A stretch of DNA of 64,000 nt from Oscillospiraceae bacterium (lineage in GTDB: Bacteria > Bacillota > Clostridia > Oscillospirales > Ruminococcaceae), in assembly GCA_021199355.1 (NCBI GenBank), contig JAJQIF010000011.1:31284-95283 (forward strand). The letters are read 5' to 3'. A program made the position numbers and the translations under genes. The notes under the pieces were generated by a model that ran no database searches, had not been told where the DNA came from, and worked only from the letters and a program-made list of their open reading frames with translations. Within the stretch, counting starts at the first letter, position 1. Each line of letters opens with the position of its first letter. Positions 8,678-18,240 of this stretch are shown one piece after another.

Positions 8678-9637
8678 ATGGAAAATACGAGACTTACAAG
8701 CTACGAAGAGGTGGCGGAAATCCTTCGGGGCTGTGACAACGTGAGCATTCTCACGCACAAGAGCCCCGACGGCGACTGCATCGGTGCGGGAATGGGGCTT
8801 TGCCTCTATCTGAGATCTTTAGGAAAGAAGGCAAACGTCCTTAATTCCGACGGCTTCCCCGACAGATTCGATTTCATGATTGGGGACTATACTCCTATGG
8901 ATTTCGAGGAGCAGTTCGTCATCTCGGTCGACATTTCCGACACAACGCTTCTGGGCGATGAGCTTGAGAAATATGCCGACAGGATTGACCTCTGCATCGA
9001 CCACCACGGCTCAAACAGGTTCTTCGCAAAGAAATCTTATGTCGACGCGCAGGCTTCGGCGGCTTGCCTCATAATCTTCGAGCTCCTTGAGCATATGGGC
9101 GCCGACATCACCCTTCCGATTGCGACGAACCTCTATACGGGTCTTGCGACCGATACAGGGTGCTTCAAGTTCCAGAACACCACTCCGTCAGCTCACAGAG
9201 CGGCGGCGAAGATGTTTGAGATGGGCGTCGACTTCGAGCACATCAACAGAAAGATGTTTGACATCAAGTCAAGAGGCAGAGTCATGTGCGAGCAGAAGCT
9301 CATCAGCGAGATGCGCTTCTTCGAGGACGGACAGATCGGAATCCTGACCGCCACCAATAAGGACATCGCCGACTTCCAGATTGACCGCTCGGAGCTCGAC
9401 GCATTCGCGCAGATTCCTCTTACAATCGAGGGCGTCCGGTTCGGATATACCCTCAAACAGCAGGAGGACAACCCCGAGATGTTCAAGGTATCTCTCAGGA
9501 CGACCGATGCCGATGCCGCGGCAATCTGCGGCGAGTTCGGCGGCGGAGGGCATCTCCGTGCATCCGGTTGCACCGTCGAGGGCAAGGCAAGAGAAGTCAT
9601 GATGAAGCTTCTTGAAGTCACAAGGAAGTATCTGTGA
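8678..9637 (+). CDS. nrnA: DHH-family phosphoesterase NrnA (nanoRNase/pAp phosphatase)
   Basis: A 319-residue DHH/DHHA1 protein. Motifs include SPDGDCIGAGMGL (motif I), VDISD (II), DHHGSN (III, the DHH signature) and the DHHA1 substrate motif GGGGHLRASG near the C-terminus. In Bacillus NrnA degrades 2-5 nt RNA and dephosphorylates 3'-phosphoadenosine 5'-phosphate. The rbfA-nrnA-truB order is common in Firmicutes. Its TGA overlaps the GTG start of truB (GTGA), a coupling repeated at the next junction. Confidence 0.92.
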   Translation: MENTRLTSYEEVAEILRGCDNVSILTHKSPDGDCIGAGMGLCLYLRSLGKKANVLNSDGFPDRFDFMIGDYTPMDFEEQFVISVDISDTTLLGDELEKYADRIDLCIDHHGSNRFFAKKSYVDAQASAACLIIFELLEHMGADITLPIATNLYTGLATDTGCFKFQNTTPSAHRAAAKMFEMGVDFEHINRKMFDIKSRGRVMCEQKLISEMRFFEDGQIGILTATNKDIADFQIDRSELDAFAQIPLTIEGVRFGYTLKQQEDNPEMFKVSLRTTDADAAAICGEFGGGGHLRASGCTVEGKAREVMMKLLEVTRKYL

Positions 9638-10527
9638 CAGTCCCGAATGGAATCTTGCTGATAGACAAGCCTTCGGGGTATACGTCTTTTGACGTTATCG
9701 CAGTGTTGCGTGGGCTCTTGCACGAAAAGAGGCTCGGGCACACCGGAACCCTCGACCCTATGGCGACGGGTGTCCTGCCGGTCTTAATCGGCAAGGCGAC
9801 CGGGGCAAGCGACATACTCCCGATTGATGAAAAGACATATCGAGCTGATTTCATACTCGGAAAAAGCACCGACACTCAGGATATAACCGGAGCAGTTTTG
9901 TCGGAATCGGATAAGCCGGTTTCGGAAGCCGAAATCTTGGGAAAATTGCCGCAGTTTCGGGGAACTATCTCCCAACTCCCGCCGATGTATTCGGCTGTGT
10001 CCGTGGGCGGCAAGCGGCTTTATGAGCTTGCAAGGCAGGGCGTGAGCGTCGAGAGGACGCCGAGAGAGATTACAATCTACAGTCTCGAGCTCGAAGCCTA
10101 TAGCGAAGCCGACAGGACGGGAACGCTTCTTATCTCCTGCTCGAAGGGCACATATATCCGCACGCTTATAAACGACCTGGGCGATTCGCTCGGGGTCGGC
10201 GGTTGCATGACTGCTTTAAGACGCATTTCGGCGCATGGATTCGGAATTGATGATTGCATTCCCCTTGAAGAGCTTCGTGCAAGCGAAAACGCCCTTGAAA
10301 TCGCGACCGAGAGAATCATCCCGACGGACAAGCTTTTCGGGTGCTATGGGGAGCTCAGGCTTTCCGAAGCTCAGACCCGTATGTATAAAAACGGCGTGAA
10401 GCTTGACGCAAAGAGGGTTCGTGGAGCTCAAGAAGGCGAAACGTTCAGGATTTACGGCGATTGCGGATTCTTGGGGCTATGCCGGGTCACGAACGGCGAA
10501 ATCAGAATAGTAAAGAATTTCTGGTGA
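9634..10527 (+). CDS. truB: tRNA pseudouridine(55) synthase TruB
   Basis: A 297-residue enzyme making pseudouridine 55 in the T-loop of tRNAs. It has GILLIDKPSGYTSFDV, then KRLGHTGTLDPMATGVLPV, which carries the catalytic Asp, and the YIRTLINDLG motif. A C-terminal PUA-like region completes it. GTG at 9634 overlaps the nrnA stop and matches the conserved N-terminus, so this start is likely right. The stop overlaps the GTG start of ribF. Confidence 0.94.
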   Translation: MTVPNGILLIDKPSGYTSFDVIAVLRGLLHEKRLGHTGTLDPMATGVLPVLIGKATGASDILPIDEKTYRADFILGKSTDTQDITGAVLSESDKPVSEAEILGKLPQFRGTISQLPPMYSAVSVGGKRLYELARQGVSVERTPREITIYSLELEAYSEADRTGTLLISCSKGTYIRTLINDLGDSLGVGGCMTALRRISAHGFGIDDCIPLEELRASENALEIATERIIPTDKLFGCYGELRLSEAQTRMYKNGVKLDAKRVRGAQEGETFRIYGDCGFLGLCRVTNGEIRIVKNFW

Positions 10528-11411
10528 TTGACATAAATAATACAGTAAAAAGGGCGGTGCTCTTAGGGCTCTTCGACGGGGTTCACATCGGGCATCAGGC
10601 GGCTCTTCGGGCTCTTTGCGACACGAAGGCTGACGAGAAAATCGTCTACACATTTCGTTCAAGCGAAGTCGACACCAAGGGGCATCGAAGCTTTGTATTG
10701 ACTGATTCCGAAAAAGAGCAGAAGCTCAGGGAATACGGCGCCGACAGGGTCATATTCGCGAGCTTCCCCGAGGTCAGGGACACAAGCCCCGAGGACTTCG
10801 TAAGTAGGATTCTCAGGGAAGAGCTCAGGGCTGACATAGTGCTCTCGGGCGAGAATTTCCGGTTCGGAAAGGACGCCGCAGGAGATGCGGAGCTTCTGAA
10901 AAAGCTCTGTGGGTCTTGCGGGATGACGCCCGAAATCGTCGGGCTTGTGGAGCATGGCGGCGATACGGTTTCGACAACGAGAATAAGAGCCCTTATCGAA
11001 AGCGGGAACATGAGTGAAGCAAACGAGCTCCTCGGGTATAAGTACTTTCTTGGCGGCAATGTCACCCACGGCATGAGCATGGGGCGCGAGATGGGCATAA
11101 GGACCGTCAATATCCCCCTGACGCCGAAGAAAATAGTCCCCCGATTTGGGGTCTATTCGAGCGACGTGACTGTACTTTCGACCGGCGAGAAGTTCAAGGG
11201 CATTTCAAACGTGGGAGTCAAGCCGACCGTCAGCGACTCGGGCGAAATCGGGCTCGAGACGCACATCTTAGGCGATGTCGGCGACCTGTACGGCATGGAT
11301 ATAAAAGTGGAGCTGAGAAAGTTCTATCGGGACGAGAAGAGATTCTCGTCCGTCGAAGAGCTCACCGCCACTATCAATAAGGACATAGACAAAAGAAGGG
11401 AGGAAGACTGA
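10524..11411 (+). CDS. ribF: Bifunctional riboflavin kinase/FAD synthetase RibF
   Basis: A 295-residue enzyme making FMN and FAD from riboflavin. The N-terminal FAD synthetase (nucleotidyltransferase) half carries VLLGLFDGVHIGHQ, GENFRFGKDAAGD and the STTRIRALIESG segment. The C-terminal kinase half has GNVTHGMSMGREMGIRTVNI and FKGISNVGVKPTV. GTG 10524 overlaps the truB stop in the same way truB overlaps nrnA; a longer frame from 10461 would run deep into truB and is not favoured. No FMN riboswitch precedes it, as expected inside an operon. Confidence 0.93.
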   Translation: MIDINNTVKRAVLLGLFDGVHIGHQAALRALCDTKADEKIVYTFRSSEVDTKGHRSFVLTDSEKEQKLREYGADRVIFASFPEVRDTSPEDFVSRILREELRADIVLSGENFRFGKDAAGDAELLKKLCGSCGMTPEIVGLVEHGGDTVSTTRIRALIESGNMSEANELLGYKYFLGGNVTHGMSMGREMGIRTVNIPLTPKKIVPRFGVYSSDVTVLSTGEKFKGISNVGVKPTVSDSGEIGLETHILGDVGDLYGMDIKVELRKFYRDEKRFSSVEELTATINKDIDKRREED

Positions 11412-11446
11412 TGGAAAACCCATCGGTCACCGAAGAAAATGAGTGA
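11411..11446 (+). CDS. Possible 11-codon coupling ORF between ribF and gltX
   Basis: ATG at 11411 overlaps the ribF stop (TGATG) and follows GGGAGGAAGACTG. It encodes [11 protein letters not shown] and stops at 11444-11446, inside the first codons of gltX, which starts at 11439 in another frame. It could pass ribosomes from ribF to gltX. It may equally be chance; there is no homology evidence. Confidence 0.25.
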   Translation: MENPSVTEENE

Positions 11447-12893
11447 AGTAAGAACGAGGTTTGCGCCGTCACCAACCGGCTATATGCACATAGGCAACCT
11501 GAGAACGGCACTTTATACCTATATCATAGCCAAGAAGTACGGAGGAAAGTTTATACTCCGTATCGAGGACACCGATCAGGAAAGATATGTCGAGGGCGCA
11601 GTAGATACGATTTATCGCACGCTCAAGGCAGTCGGACTTAACTGGGACGAAGGACCGGACGTCGGCGGCGATTACGGACCGTATATCCAGTCGGAAAGAA
11701 TGGGCATTTTCAAGAAATACGCTCTTGAGCTTGTCGAAAAGGGAGGAGCATACTATTGCTTCTGCGACAAGGATAGACTGACCGAGCTTAAAGCCGTTCA
11801 GGAAGCCGCAGGCATCAGCCCGATGTACGACCGCCACTGCCGCAATCTCTCAAAAGAAGAGATTCAGGCAAAGCTTGATGCCGGAACACCCTATGTTATC
11901 CGTCAGAAGATTCCGCTTGAAGGCACCACCACCTTCCACGACGAGCTCTTCGGGGACATCACCGTTGAGAATTCGACCCTTGACGACCAGATTCTTCTTA
12001 AGGCGGACGGAATGCCGACCTATAACTTTGCGAACGTCGTCGACGACCACCTTATGGGCATCACCCACGTCGTAAGAGGCAACGAGTATCTCGCCTCCGC
12101 TCCGAAGTATAACCTCCTCTATGAGGCTTTCGGCTGGGACGTTCCGAAGTATATCCACGTCGCACCGATTATGAAGGACAAGCACAACAAGCTTTCGAAG
12201 AGAAACGGCGACGCATCGTTTGAGGATTTGGTTTCGAAGGGATACCTGAGCGAAGCTATCATAAATTACATTGCGCTACTTGGTTGGGCGCCGAAGGGCG
12301 AAAGAGAAATCTACACTCTCCCCGAGCTCATCGAAGAGTTCGAAATCGACGGGCTTTCGAAGTCCCCGGCTATCTTCGACCCGTTGAAGCTTCGTGCCAT
12401 CAATGGCGAGTATATCCGTGCTCTCACACCCGAAAAGTTCGCCGAGTATGCAGAACCCTATATCAGAAGTGTAGTTAAGAAAGACGTCGACATCGCAAAG
12501 ATTGCGGCGCTCCTCCAGAACCGCACCGAAGTATTTTCGGAAATCCCCGAGCAGGTCGACTTTATCGACGAGATGCCCGACTATGACCTCAGTCTCTACG
12601 AGAACAAGAAGATGAAGACCAATCGTGAGACGGCTGTTGACGCCCTGACGAAGGCTCTTCCCGTCCTCGAAGCTATCCCCGAGAGCGAGTGGAACTTCCA
12701 AGTTTTGCACGACAAGCTTTTCGAGCTTATTTCGGAGATGGGAGTCAAGAACGGCTATGTCCTCTGGTCGCTTCGTGTCGCCATCAGCGGCAAGCAGTTC
12801 ACCCCCGGCGGAGCCTTTGAGATTGCCGAAATCATCGGTAAAGAGGAAACCGTCAAGAGAATCAACCGCTCGCTGGAGATGCTTACGAAATAG
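11439..12893 (+). CDS. gltX: Glutamate--tRNA ligase
   Basis: A 484-residue class I aminoacyl-tRNA synthetase. The HIGH-type motif appears as [18 protein letters not shown] and the KMSKS loop as [10 protein letters not shown]. The family core [16 protein letters not shown] is also clear, and an all-helical anticodon-binding domain makes up the C-terminal third. No glutaminyl-tRNA synthetase is seen here; in many Firmicutes GltX also charges tRNA-Gln, which is an inference for this organism. No strong ribosome site precedes ATG 11439 except the coupled ORF upstream. Confidence 0.95.
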   Translation: MSEVRTRFAPSPTGYMHIGNLRTALYTYIIAKKYGGKFILRIEDTDQERYVEGAVDTIYRTLKAVGLNWDEGPDVGGDYGPYIQSERMGIFKKYALELVEKGGAYYCFCDKDRLTELKAVQEAAGISPMYDRHCRNLSKEEIQAKLDAGTPYVIRQKIPLEGTTTFHDELFGDITVENSTLDDQILLKADGMPTYNFANVVDDHLMGITHVVRGNEYLASAPKYNLLYEAFGWDVPKYIHVAPIMKDKHNKLSKRNGDASFEDLVSKGYLSEAIINYIALLGWAPKGEREIYTLPELIEEFEIDGLSKSPAIFDPLKLRAINGEYIRALTPEKFAEYAEPYIRSVVKKDVDIAKIAALLQNRTEVFSEIPEQVDFIDEMPDYDLSLYENKKMKTNRETAVDALTKALPVLEAIPESEWNFQVLHDKLFELISEMGVKNGYVLWSLRVAISGKQFTPGGAFEIAEIIGKEETVKRINRSLEMLTK

Positions 12894-12906
12894 CAGTTTC
12901 AATGAG

Positions 12907-12940
12907 TTGACACAATGTGTACACAAAAACGGTGTATAAT
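12907..12940 (+). promoter_or_regulatory. Possible promoter with palindromic operator before the ABC exporter operon
   Basis: TTGACA 12907-12912 and TATAAT 12935-12940 are 22 bases apart, too far for a normal sigma-A promoter. A perfect palindrome TGTGTACACA (12916-12925) lies between them. The -10 box is good; the -35 may be another weak hexamer, or an activator may be needed. Confidence 0.45.
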
Positions 12941-12985
12941 GTGTGGAGTATATATCGGAATTTACCGGAAAGGACGTAATACCCG

Positions 12986-13999
12986 ATGATTGAGGTAAAA
13001 AACCTTTGTAAATCCTACGGCGATAAACTGGCGGTCGACAACATAAGCTTCGAGGCTCACAACGGTGAAATCCTGGGCTTCCTCGGACCGAACGGCGCAG
13101 GAAAATCCACGACAATGAACATCCTGACGGGCTATCTCTCCTCCACAAGCGGAGAAGCGTATATAAACGGCAAGGAAATCCTTGAGGAGCCGCTTCTTGC
13201 AAAGAAGGAGATAGGATATCTCCCCGAGTTCCCGCCGCTCTATCTCGACATGACCGTAAAGGAGTACTTAAACTTCATGTACGAGCTCAAGGGGTGCAAG
13301 ATTCCAAAGAACACGCACCTGCAGGAAATATGCGAGCTTGTCAAGATTGAGGAGGTCTATAACCGCCTCATCAAGAACCTTTCAAAGGGTTATAAACAGC
13401 GTGTCGGCTTGGCTCAGGCACTTGTCGGCAACCCGAACGTCCTTATCCTTGACGAACCGACAGTAGGTCTTGACCCGAAGCAGATTATCGAGATAAGAAC
13501 GCTGATTAAGAAGCTCGGAAAGAACCACACGGTTATCCTTTCGTCGCACATCTTAAGCGAAGTTCAGGCGGTCTGCGACAGGATTGTAATCATAAACAAC
13601 GGCAAGATTATCGCCGACGACACCGCCGACAACCTCTCGAACACCTTGACCGCCGACCACAAGCTGGTCGCAAGAATCGACGGTCCGAGAGAGGAAGTAA
13701 TAAAAGTAATAAGCTCGATTCCCGGAGTTGTTTCCGTCCTTGCGGATATGCAAAGAGAAAAGGGCGTCTGGGAATACAATATCGAAGCTGTCGAGGGAAC
13801 GGATATAAGACGCGAGCTCAACAAGCGTCTTTCAGCCCGAAACTGGTACATCATGGGGCTTCGTCCTTCGGAGCTTACTCTTGAAGACATATTCCTAAGA
13901 CTTACGATGGGCGAAAGCGTCGACGAGTTTATGAACCAGAAAGCGGAGTCAATGGACGTAAAGTCCTTGAATAGTCACGGGGAGGCGAAAAAGGCATGA
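12986..13999 (+). CDS. ABC transporter ATP-binding protein, GldA-like
   Basis: A 337-residue ATPase. Walker A is GPNGAGKST (about residues 36-44), the signature LSKGYKQRVGLAQAL, Walker B VLILDEPTVGLDP and the H-loop SSHIL. The roughly 100 residues after the nucleotide domain match the C-terminal extension of CcmA/GldA-type exporters. With the permease and GldG-like protein that follow it forms an ABC-2 exporter resembling the GldAFG set first found in gliding Bacteroidetes; gliding itself is not implied here. The substrate is unknown. It overlaps the permease gene by 4 bases. Confidence 0.88.
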   Translation: MIEVKNLCKSYGDKLAVDNISFEAHNGEILGFLGPNGAGKSTTMNILTGYLSSTSGEAYINGKEILEEPLLAKKEIGYLPEFPPLYLDMTVKEYLNFMYELKGCKIPKNTHLQEICELVKIEEVYNRLIKNLSKGYKQRVGLAQALVGNPNVLILDEPTVGLDPKQIIEIRTLIKKLGKNHTVILSSHILSEVQAVCDRIVIINNGKIIADDTADNLSNTLTADHKLVARIDGPREEVIKVISSIPGVVSVLADMQREKGVWEYNIEAVEGTDIRRELNKRLSARNWYIMGLRPSELTLEDIFLRLTMGESVDEFMNQKAESMDVKSLNSHGEAKKA

Positions 14000-14724
14000 A
14001 AGCAATATTCAAAAGAGAGCTGAATTCATACTTCACCTCGCTTATCGGCTACATCTTCCTGACGGCTTTCTATGCCGCTTCGGGCGTCCTGTTCGGAATA
14101 ACAGCCGTTTCGACAAGCTCGCTTGACGGGCTCCTTTATATGACGAGCGATATGTCGACGATGTTCACCCTTTTATTCTATGTCCTGATGGTTCTTATCC
14201 CGATTTTGACGATGAGAACGATTTCCGAGGACATGAAGAACAAGACCGATCAGTGCCTTCTGACGGCTCCGATAAGCCTCACTTCACTTGTGGTCGGAAA
14301 GTATCTGGCGGCGCTCGTGGTTTATGCGATGGGCGTTGCAATCACCTTTGTATATGCAATCGTGCTTAACTTCTTCGTCGAGGTTCAGTGGCTCGAGGTC
14401 ATGGGAAATATCGTCGGGCTTCTCTTAATCGGTGCGGCGTTCATTGCAATCTGCATGTTCGTCTCGTCCCTGACGGAGAATCAGGTAATCGCCGCTGTCG
14501 GCGGATTTGCCGCAATACTTTGCATGTATCTCATCTCGTCGATTGCGTCTCTTATCAACGTAAGCTGGATTTCGAACATCCTGTATGAGCTGTCAGTCGT
14601 CACGAGATACACCTATTTCACCTATGGAATTTTCGATTTTTCAAACGTCCTCTTCTTTGTAAGCATGGTGGTCGTCTTCCTGTTTTTGACCGTCCGTGTT
14701 ATTGAAAGACGCCGTTGGAGCTAA
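13996..14724 (+). CDS. ABC-2 type permease, GldF-like
   Basis: A 242-residue membrane protein with six predicted helices: one near the N-terminus (LIGYIFLTAFYAASGVLFGI), then a cluster between about residues 58 and 240. The segment ILTMRTISEDMKNKTDQCLLTAPISL is the typical ABC-2 permease coupling region. It starts within the end of the ATPase gene (ATGA overlap) and is followed after 14 bases by the GldG-like gene, so the three are certainly one operon. Substrate unknown. Confidence 0.85.
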   Translation: MKAIFKRELNSYFTSLIGYIFLTAFYAASGVLFGITAVSTSSLDGLLYMTSDMSTMFTLLFYVLMVLIPILTMRTISEDMKNKTDQCLLTAPISLTSLVVGKYLAALVVYAMGVAITFVYAIVLNFFVEVQWLEVMGNIVGLLLIGAAFIAICMFVSSLTENQVIAAVGGFAAILCMYLISSIASLINVSWISNILYELSVVTRYTYFTYGIFDFSNVLFFVSMVVVFLFLTVRVIERRRWS

Positions 14725-14738
14725 GGAGGGCGAAGAAA

Positions 14739-16343
14739 ATGAAGTTAGAATTGAAGAAAAAAGAAGCAAACGAGAACGCCGGAACAGTCGTTAAGCCGAA
14801 GCGTGAAAGAAAGCCGCTTAACAAGCGCAAGCTCATGCACGGCTCGTTCGCGACGGCGATGACCGTTCTGTTTGTTGCCGCAGTAGTTTTAGTCAACATC
14901 GTCATGACGATGCTTTTCGACCGCTTCCCGATTACAATCGACCTGACATCTGACAGCATCTATTCCGTTTCGGACGAGACTGTTGAGTATATCGAGGGAA
15001 TCGACGTAGCGGTTCAGGTGACCGTTATGTGCACCGAGGACGAATACCGCTCGATAAGCGACTATACCGTCCAGTGCGCAGAGCTCCTTGACAAGTACTC
15101 CCAGTACAACCCGCTTATAGTCGTAAGCTATAAGGACCTCAACTCGAACCCCGACTTTGTCGCGAACTATTCGCAGTCTCTCGAGACCGGCGACATCATC
15201 ATCGAGCTCGGTGACGGCGACCACACAAGAGTCAAGATTGTATCTCTTACGGATATAATCGAGGTTGCCGAGGATTATGAGAGCTATCTGAGCTCCTATG
15301 CTTCCTCCTATGGCGCACTCTATACCCACGAGATGTTTGATGCCTACGGGCTGATAACCGGCTCCTGCGCCGAGCAGGCGATAACGAGCGCTATCATGAC
15401 CGTAACGGATGCGAACCCCGTGACCGTCGCAACTCTCACGTTCCCGGGCGCAAACGAGTCGGACGTATCGGGCTTAACAGATCTTCTTGACAAGAACGGC
15501 TATATCCTGACTGAAATAAATATTCAGACGGAAGATATTCCGGAAGACGTCGACCTCGTCATCATTCCGGCTCCGAAGATTGACTACACCACAGATGAGA
15601 TTTCGAAGATTGAGACATGGCTCTATAACAACGGCGAGCTCGAGAAGGATTTAATTTATGTCGCTTCCGTCGAGCAGGCGGAAACCCCGAACCTTGATGC
15701 TCTTCTCTACAAATACGGTCTCACGGTTGAATCAAAAGTAATCTATGAGACCAGCACGAGCTATTACGCAAACTATCAGAACTATACCTTCCAGACCATA
15801 GTTTCGGAGGACTACAGCGACGATATCGCCAACCCCTATCTCTCGCTCTATGTTCCGAATTCAAGAGCGGTTTCCACGAGATTTGACGACGGCGACGGTT
15901 ATTACACCTGCCAGATACTCGTTCAGACTTCGGAAAATGCTGTCCTCAAGGACATGTATGACACTTCCGACGACTGGTCGACCGACGACGCCACCGAGCG
16001 TGGAAGCTTCTACTCTGTCGCGATGGGAACCTATAAGGTTCTCAATCAGGACACCCATATTTCGGGATATACGCATGTTATAGCCGTTGGCTCCGACCAG
16101 ATGCTTCTTTCGACGCTCATGTCGAGCTCGCAGTTCAACAACGGCGACTTCTTCATAAGCCTCATTAACGAGATAACCGAGAAGACCGAGGGCATCACAA
16201 TCACCTCGAAGACGATTTCTTCGAGCGGAGTTGTGGTTTCGGAATCCGTCCAGAACGGACTTAACGTTGCCTTCGCCGGAGTTATCCCCGTAATCACAAT
16301 CGTAATCGGCGTTGTTGTATGGATGAGGAGGAGACACAGATAA
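14739..16343 (+). CDS. GldG-like ABC exporter auxiliary protein
   Basis: A 534-residue protein with a charged Lys/Glu N-terminus, a helix at about residues 37-60 (TAMTVLFVAAVVLVNIVMTM), a large extracellular part and a C-terminal helix (GVIPVITIVIGVVVWMRRRHR). The segment ITIDLTSDSIYSVSDETVEYIEGI matches the beginning of the GldG-type ABC_transp_aux domain. ATG 14739 follows TAAGGAGGGCGAAGAAA, a near-perfect ribosome site. Role inferred from family and neighbours: a partner of the ABC exporter acting outside the membrane. Confidence 0.8.
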   Translation: MKLELKKKEANENAGTVVKPKRERKPLNKRKLMHGSFATAMTVLFVAAVVLVNIVMTMLFDRFPITIDLTSDSIYSVSDETVEYIEGIDVAVQVTVMCTEDEYRSISDYTVQCAELLDKYSQYNPLIVVSYKDLNSNPDFVANYSQSLETGDIIIELGDGDHTRVKIVSLTDIIEVAEDYESYLSSYASSYGALYTHEMFDAYGLITGSCAEQAITSAIMTVTDANPVTVATLTFPGANESDVSGLTDLLDKNGYILTEINIQTEDIPEDVDLVIIPAPKIDYTTDEISKIETWLYNNGELEKDLIYVASVEQAETPNLDALLYKYGLTVESKVIYETSTSYYANYQNYTFQTIVSEDYSDDIANPYLSLYVPNSRAVSTRFDDGDGYYTCQILVQTSENAVLKDMYDTSDDWSTDDATERGSFYSVAMGTYKVLNQDTHISGYTHVIAVGSDQMLLSTLMSSSQFNNGDFFISLINEITEKTEGITITSKTISSSGVVVSESVQNGLNVAFAGVIPVITIVIGVVVWMRRRHR

Positions 16344-17833
16344 TGACCTCAAAGAAAAGAAGCCTTATAGTCGTTGCTGTTTTCGTACTCTGCTTGCTTG
16401 TTGTTCTGGGAATACTTCTTCTCACTCAGGTTGACGTCAGCATTTCGACCGACGATACAACCGAGGACACGACGACTTATGTCTACAGCGGAAGCCGCGA
16501 CGACATCGCGACGATGGTCATCTCGAACGAATACGGCGAATACACCGTCACTCAGGACGATGACGGAACCTTCACAATAGACGAGCTCGAAGGACTCAAT
16601 CAGAACTCCACCACCCTTGCGGCGGCAGGAAACTGCATCTCTTCGATAACCGCTCAGTCCTTGGTTGAAGAGAACGCCGAGGACCTCGCAAAATACGGGC
16701 TTTCCGAGGACGACCCGACCGCAAAGGTAGTCGTAACCTTAAACGACGGCACCGAGTACACCGTTTATTACGGAATCGACTCGGCGGATTCGACTAGCTC
16801 GACCGTCTATGTAAGAATGGGCGACTCAAATGACGTCTACACCGTTCTCTCGAACTCCTCGAGATACTTCTACTATGCAAAAGAGGACTTCATCAGCCTT
16901 ATAATCCTGAGCGAGCTCACCTCGACGAGCACCTCGCCGACCATCGACTATATGATAGTCACGAGGAAGGACCTCGATTACGACATCACCTTCGAGGACG
17001 ACACCAAGAACTATGCGACGGACGAAGTCTCGATGGCTTCCTCGCAGGTCATGACCTCGCCGGTTTACGCATATCTTGATATCACCAACTCAAACGACGT
17101 TATCTATGGTCTCTGGGGACTGACTGCTTCGGACGCTGTCTGCCCCTTCCCGACCGAGGAGGACTGGGACTACTACGGACTTTCAGACCCGTTCTGCACC
17201 GTCTATATCGAGGCGGAGCTCCAGACCTATTCTCTGATAATCGGAAATGTGGCGTCATATGCAACCGATGACTCGGGCAACGACACCAGTGAGCCGGCTT
17301 ACTACTACGGCTACTACGAGGGAATCGACTGCGTCTATACCTTCGCGGTTGACGACCTTCCGTGGACGACATTCATGCCGGTTGACATCATGTCCAGCCT
17401 GATGACCTCGAACTACATCTACAGAGTCGACTATATCAACATCGAATTCTACGAGGACGGTGAGACCACCGATTACTACTTCGACGTAACCGCCGACGAG
17501 GACGAGGATTACCTCGTTGCGACCTATAACAACGAGTTTGTCGATATTGATACTTTTAAAGTGCTCTATCAGTTCATTCTGAAGTGTCCGATTGACGACC
17601 TCTGTCTTGAGGACCCCGACGAAGATTCTGAACTTATCTGCAAGATGGAGATCATAACCGAGACGGGCGGAGATGTCCTCGAGTTCTACGACGACGGCAA
17701 CAATCGCGTCACGATAAAAATGAACGGCACCACCTCATTCAGTCAGCCGATAAGCTATATCCAGACGCTTCAGACGAACTTGGAGACGTTTATTAATGGC
17801 GGCACGAGCGATGATATTTTGATGGCTTGGTAA
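16343..17833 (+). CDS. DUF4340-type extracellular protein
   Basis: A 496-residue protein anchored by one N-terminal helix (SLIVVAVFVLCLLVVLGILLL). The rest is acidic and Thr/Ser/Tyr-rich, with repeated beta-type segments such as VISNEYGEYTVTQDDDGTFTI and VTLNDGTEYTVYYG. DUF4340 proteins regularly follow GldG-like genes, and this one starts on the last base of that gene's stop (TAATG). It is probably the surface partner of the exporter. Its molecular role is not known. Confidence 0.75.
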   Translation: MTSKKRSLIVVAVFVLCLLVVLGILLLTQVDVSISTDDTTEDTTTYVYSGSRDDIATMVISNEYGEYTVTQDDDGTFTIDELEGLNQNSTTLAAAGNCISSITAQSLVEENAEDLAKYGLSEDDPTAKVVVTLNDGTEYTVYYGIDSADSTSSTVYVRMGDSNDVYTVLSNSSRYFYYAKEDFISLIILSELTSTSTSPTIDYMIVTRKDLDYDITFEDDTKNYATDEVSMASSQVMTSPVYAYLDITNSNDVIYGLWGLTASDAVCPFPTEEDWDYYGLSDPFCTVYIEAELQTYSLIIGNVASYATDDSGNDTSEPAYYYGYYEGIDCVYTFAVDDLPWTTFMPVDIMSSLMTSNYIYRVDYINIEFYEDGETTDYYFDVTADEDEDYLVATYNNEFVDIDTFKVLYQFILKCPIDDLCLEDPDEDSELICKMEIITETGGDVLEFYDDGNNRVTIKMNGTTSFSQPISYIQTLQTNLETFINGGTSDDILMAW

Positions 17834-17886
17834 CCCCTCCACCACCGGCTTCGCCGGCGGTCCCCCTCCCCTTTCAGGGGAGGCTT
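17833..17886 (+). repeat. Repeat family A, half element
   Basis: A 54-base copy beginning AACCCCTCCACCACCGGC and ending CCCCTTTCAGGGGAGGCT, containing two small palindromes (CCGGCTTCGCCGG and CCTCCCCTTTCAGGGGAGG). It starts right at the stop of the DUF4340 gene. The same sequence forms the left half of the element at 44621-44763. Confidence 0.8.
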
Positions 17887-17928
17887 TGAGTGCCTTGCAC
17901 TACATTTTGAAGAAAGGAACGGAATGTT

Positions 17929-18201
17929 ATGGCAGAACAGTTTTTTGAATATAAGGGCATGCCGCTTGTTCGCAAGGGCAACGAGCTCTATTATGGGAGC
18001 ATGGGAGACAAGGAAGTTGTCTACATGCAGATAGCCGCTTCCGAGAAGCAGGGCGACGTCGACGTCGCGACGAAGGTCAGGGTTTACAGAATGCTGACCG
18101 ACGAGAACGTCCCCGTCATGGAGCGCATAACCAAGACGACCGAGAAAAAGAGCCTCTTCGAGGCGATTGATCTGGCACACGATTGGTTGGCGACGAGATA
18201 A
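17929..18201 (+). CDS. Conserved small hypothetical protein
   Basis: A 90-residue soluble protein, MAEQFFEYKGMPLVRKGNELYYGSM at the start, with predicted beta strands (KEVVYMQIAASEK, VATKVRVYRML) and an end helix. ATG 17929 follows AAAGGAACGGAATGTT. I do not recognise a characterised family, though similar short proteins occur in Clostridia. It stands alone between a repeat and a bidirectional terminator, so it is probably monocistronic or read through from the exporter operon. Confidence 0.65.
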   Translation: MAEQFFEYKGMPLVRKGNELYYGSMGDKEVVYMQIAASEKQGDVDVATKVRVYRMLTDENVPVMERITKTTEKKSLFEAIDLAHDWLATR

Positions 18202-18208
18202 ACAAGTC

Positions 18209-18240
18209 AAAAAAGTCCCCGCGGTGAGCGGGGATTTTTT
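18209..18240. terminator. Bidirectional terminator between the 90-residue gene and toxN
   Basis: The hairpin TCCCCGC/GCGGGGA has a T-run on both strands (GGGATTTTTT on plus, GGGACTTTTTT on minus). It can end the plus-strand gene and the convergent minus-strand toxN. Confidence 0.8.

Noticed and set aside
17100..17372. Antisense Arg/Ser/Pro-rich ORF in the DUF4340 gene
   Set aside because: Product of biased codons on the opposite strand; no start signal.
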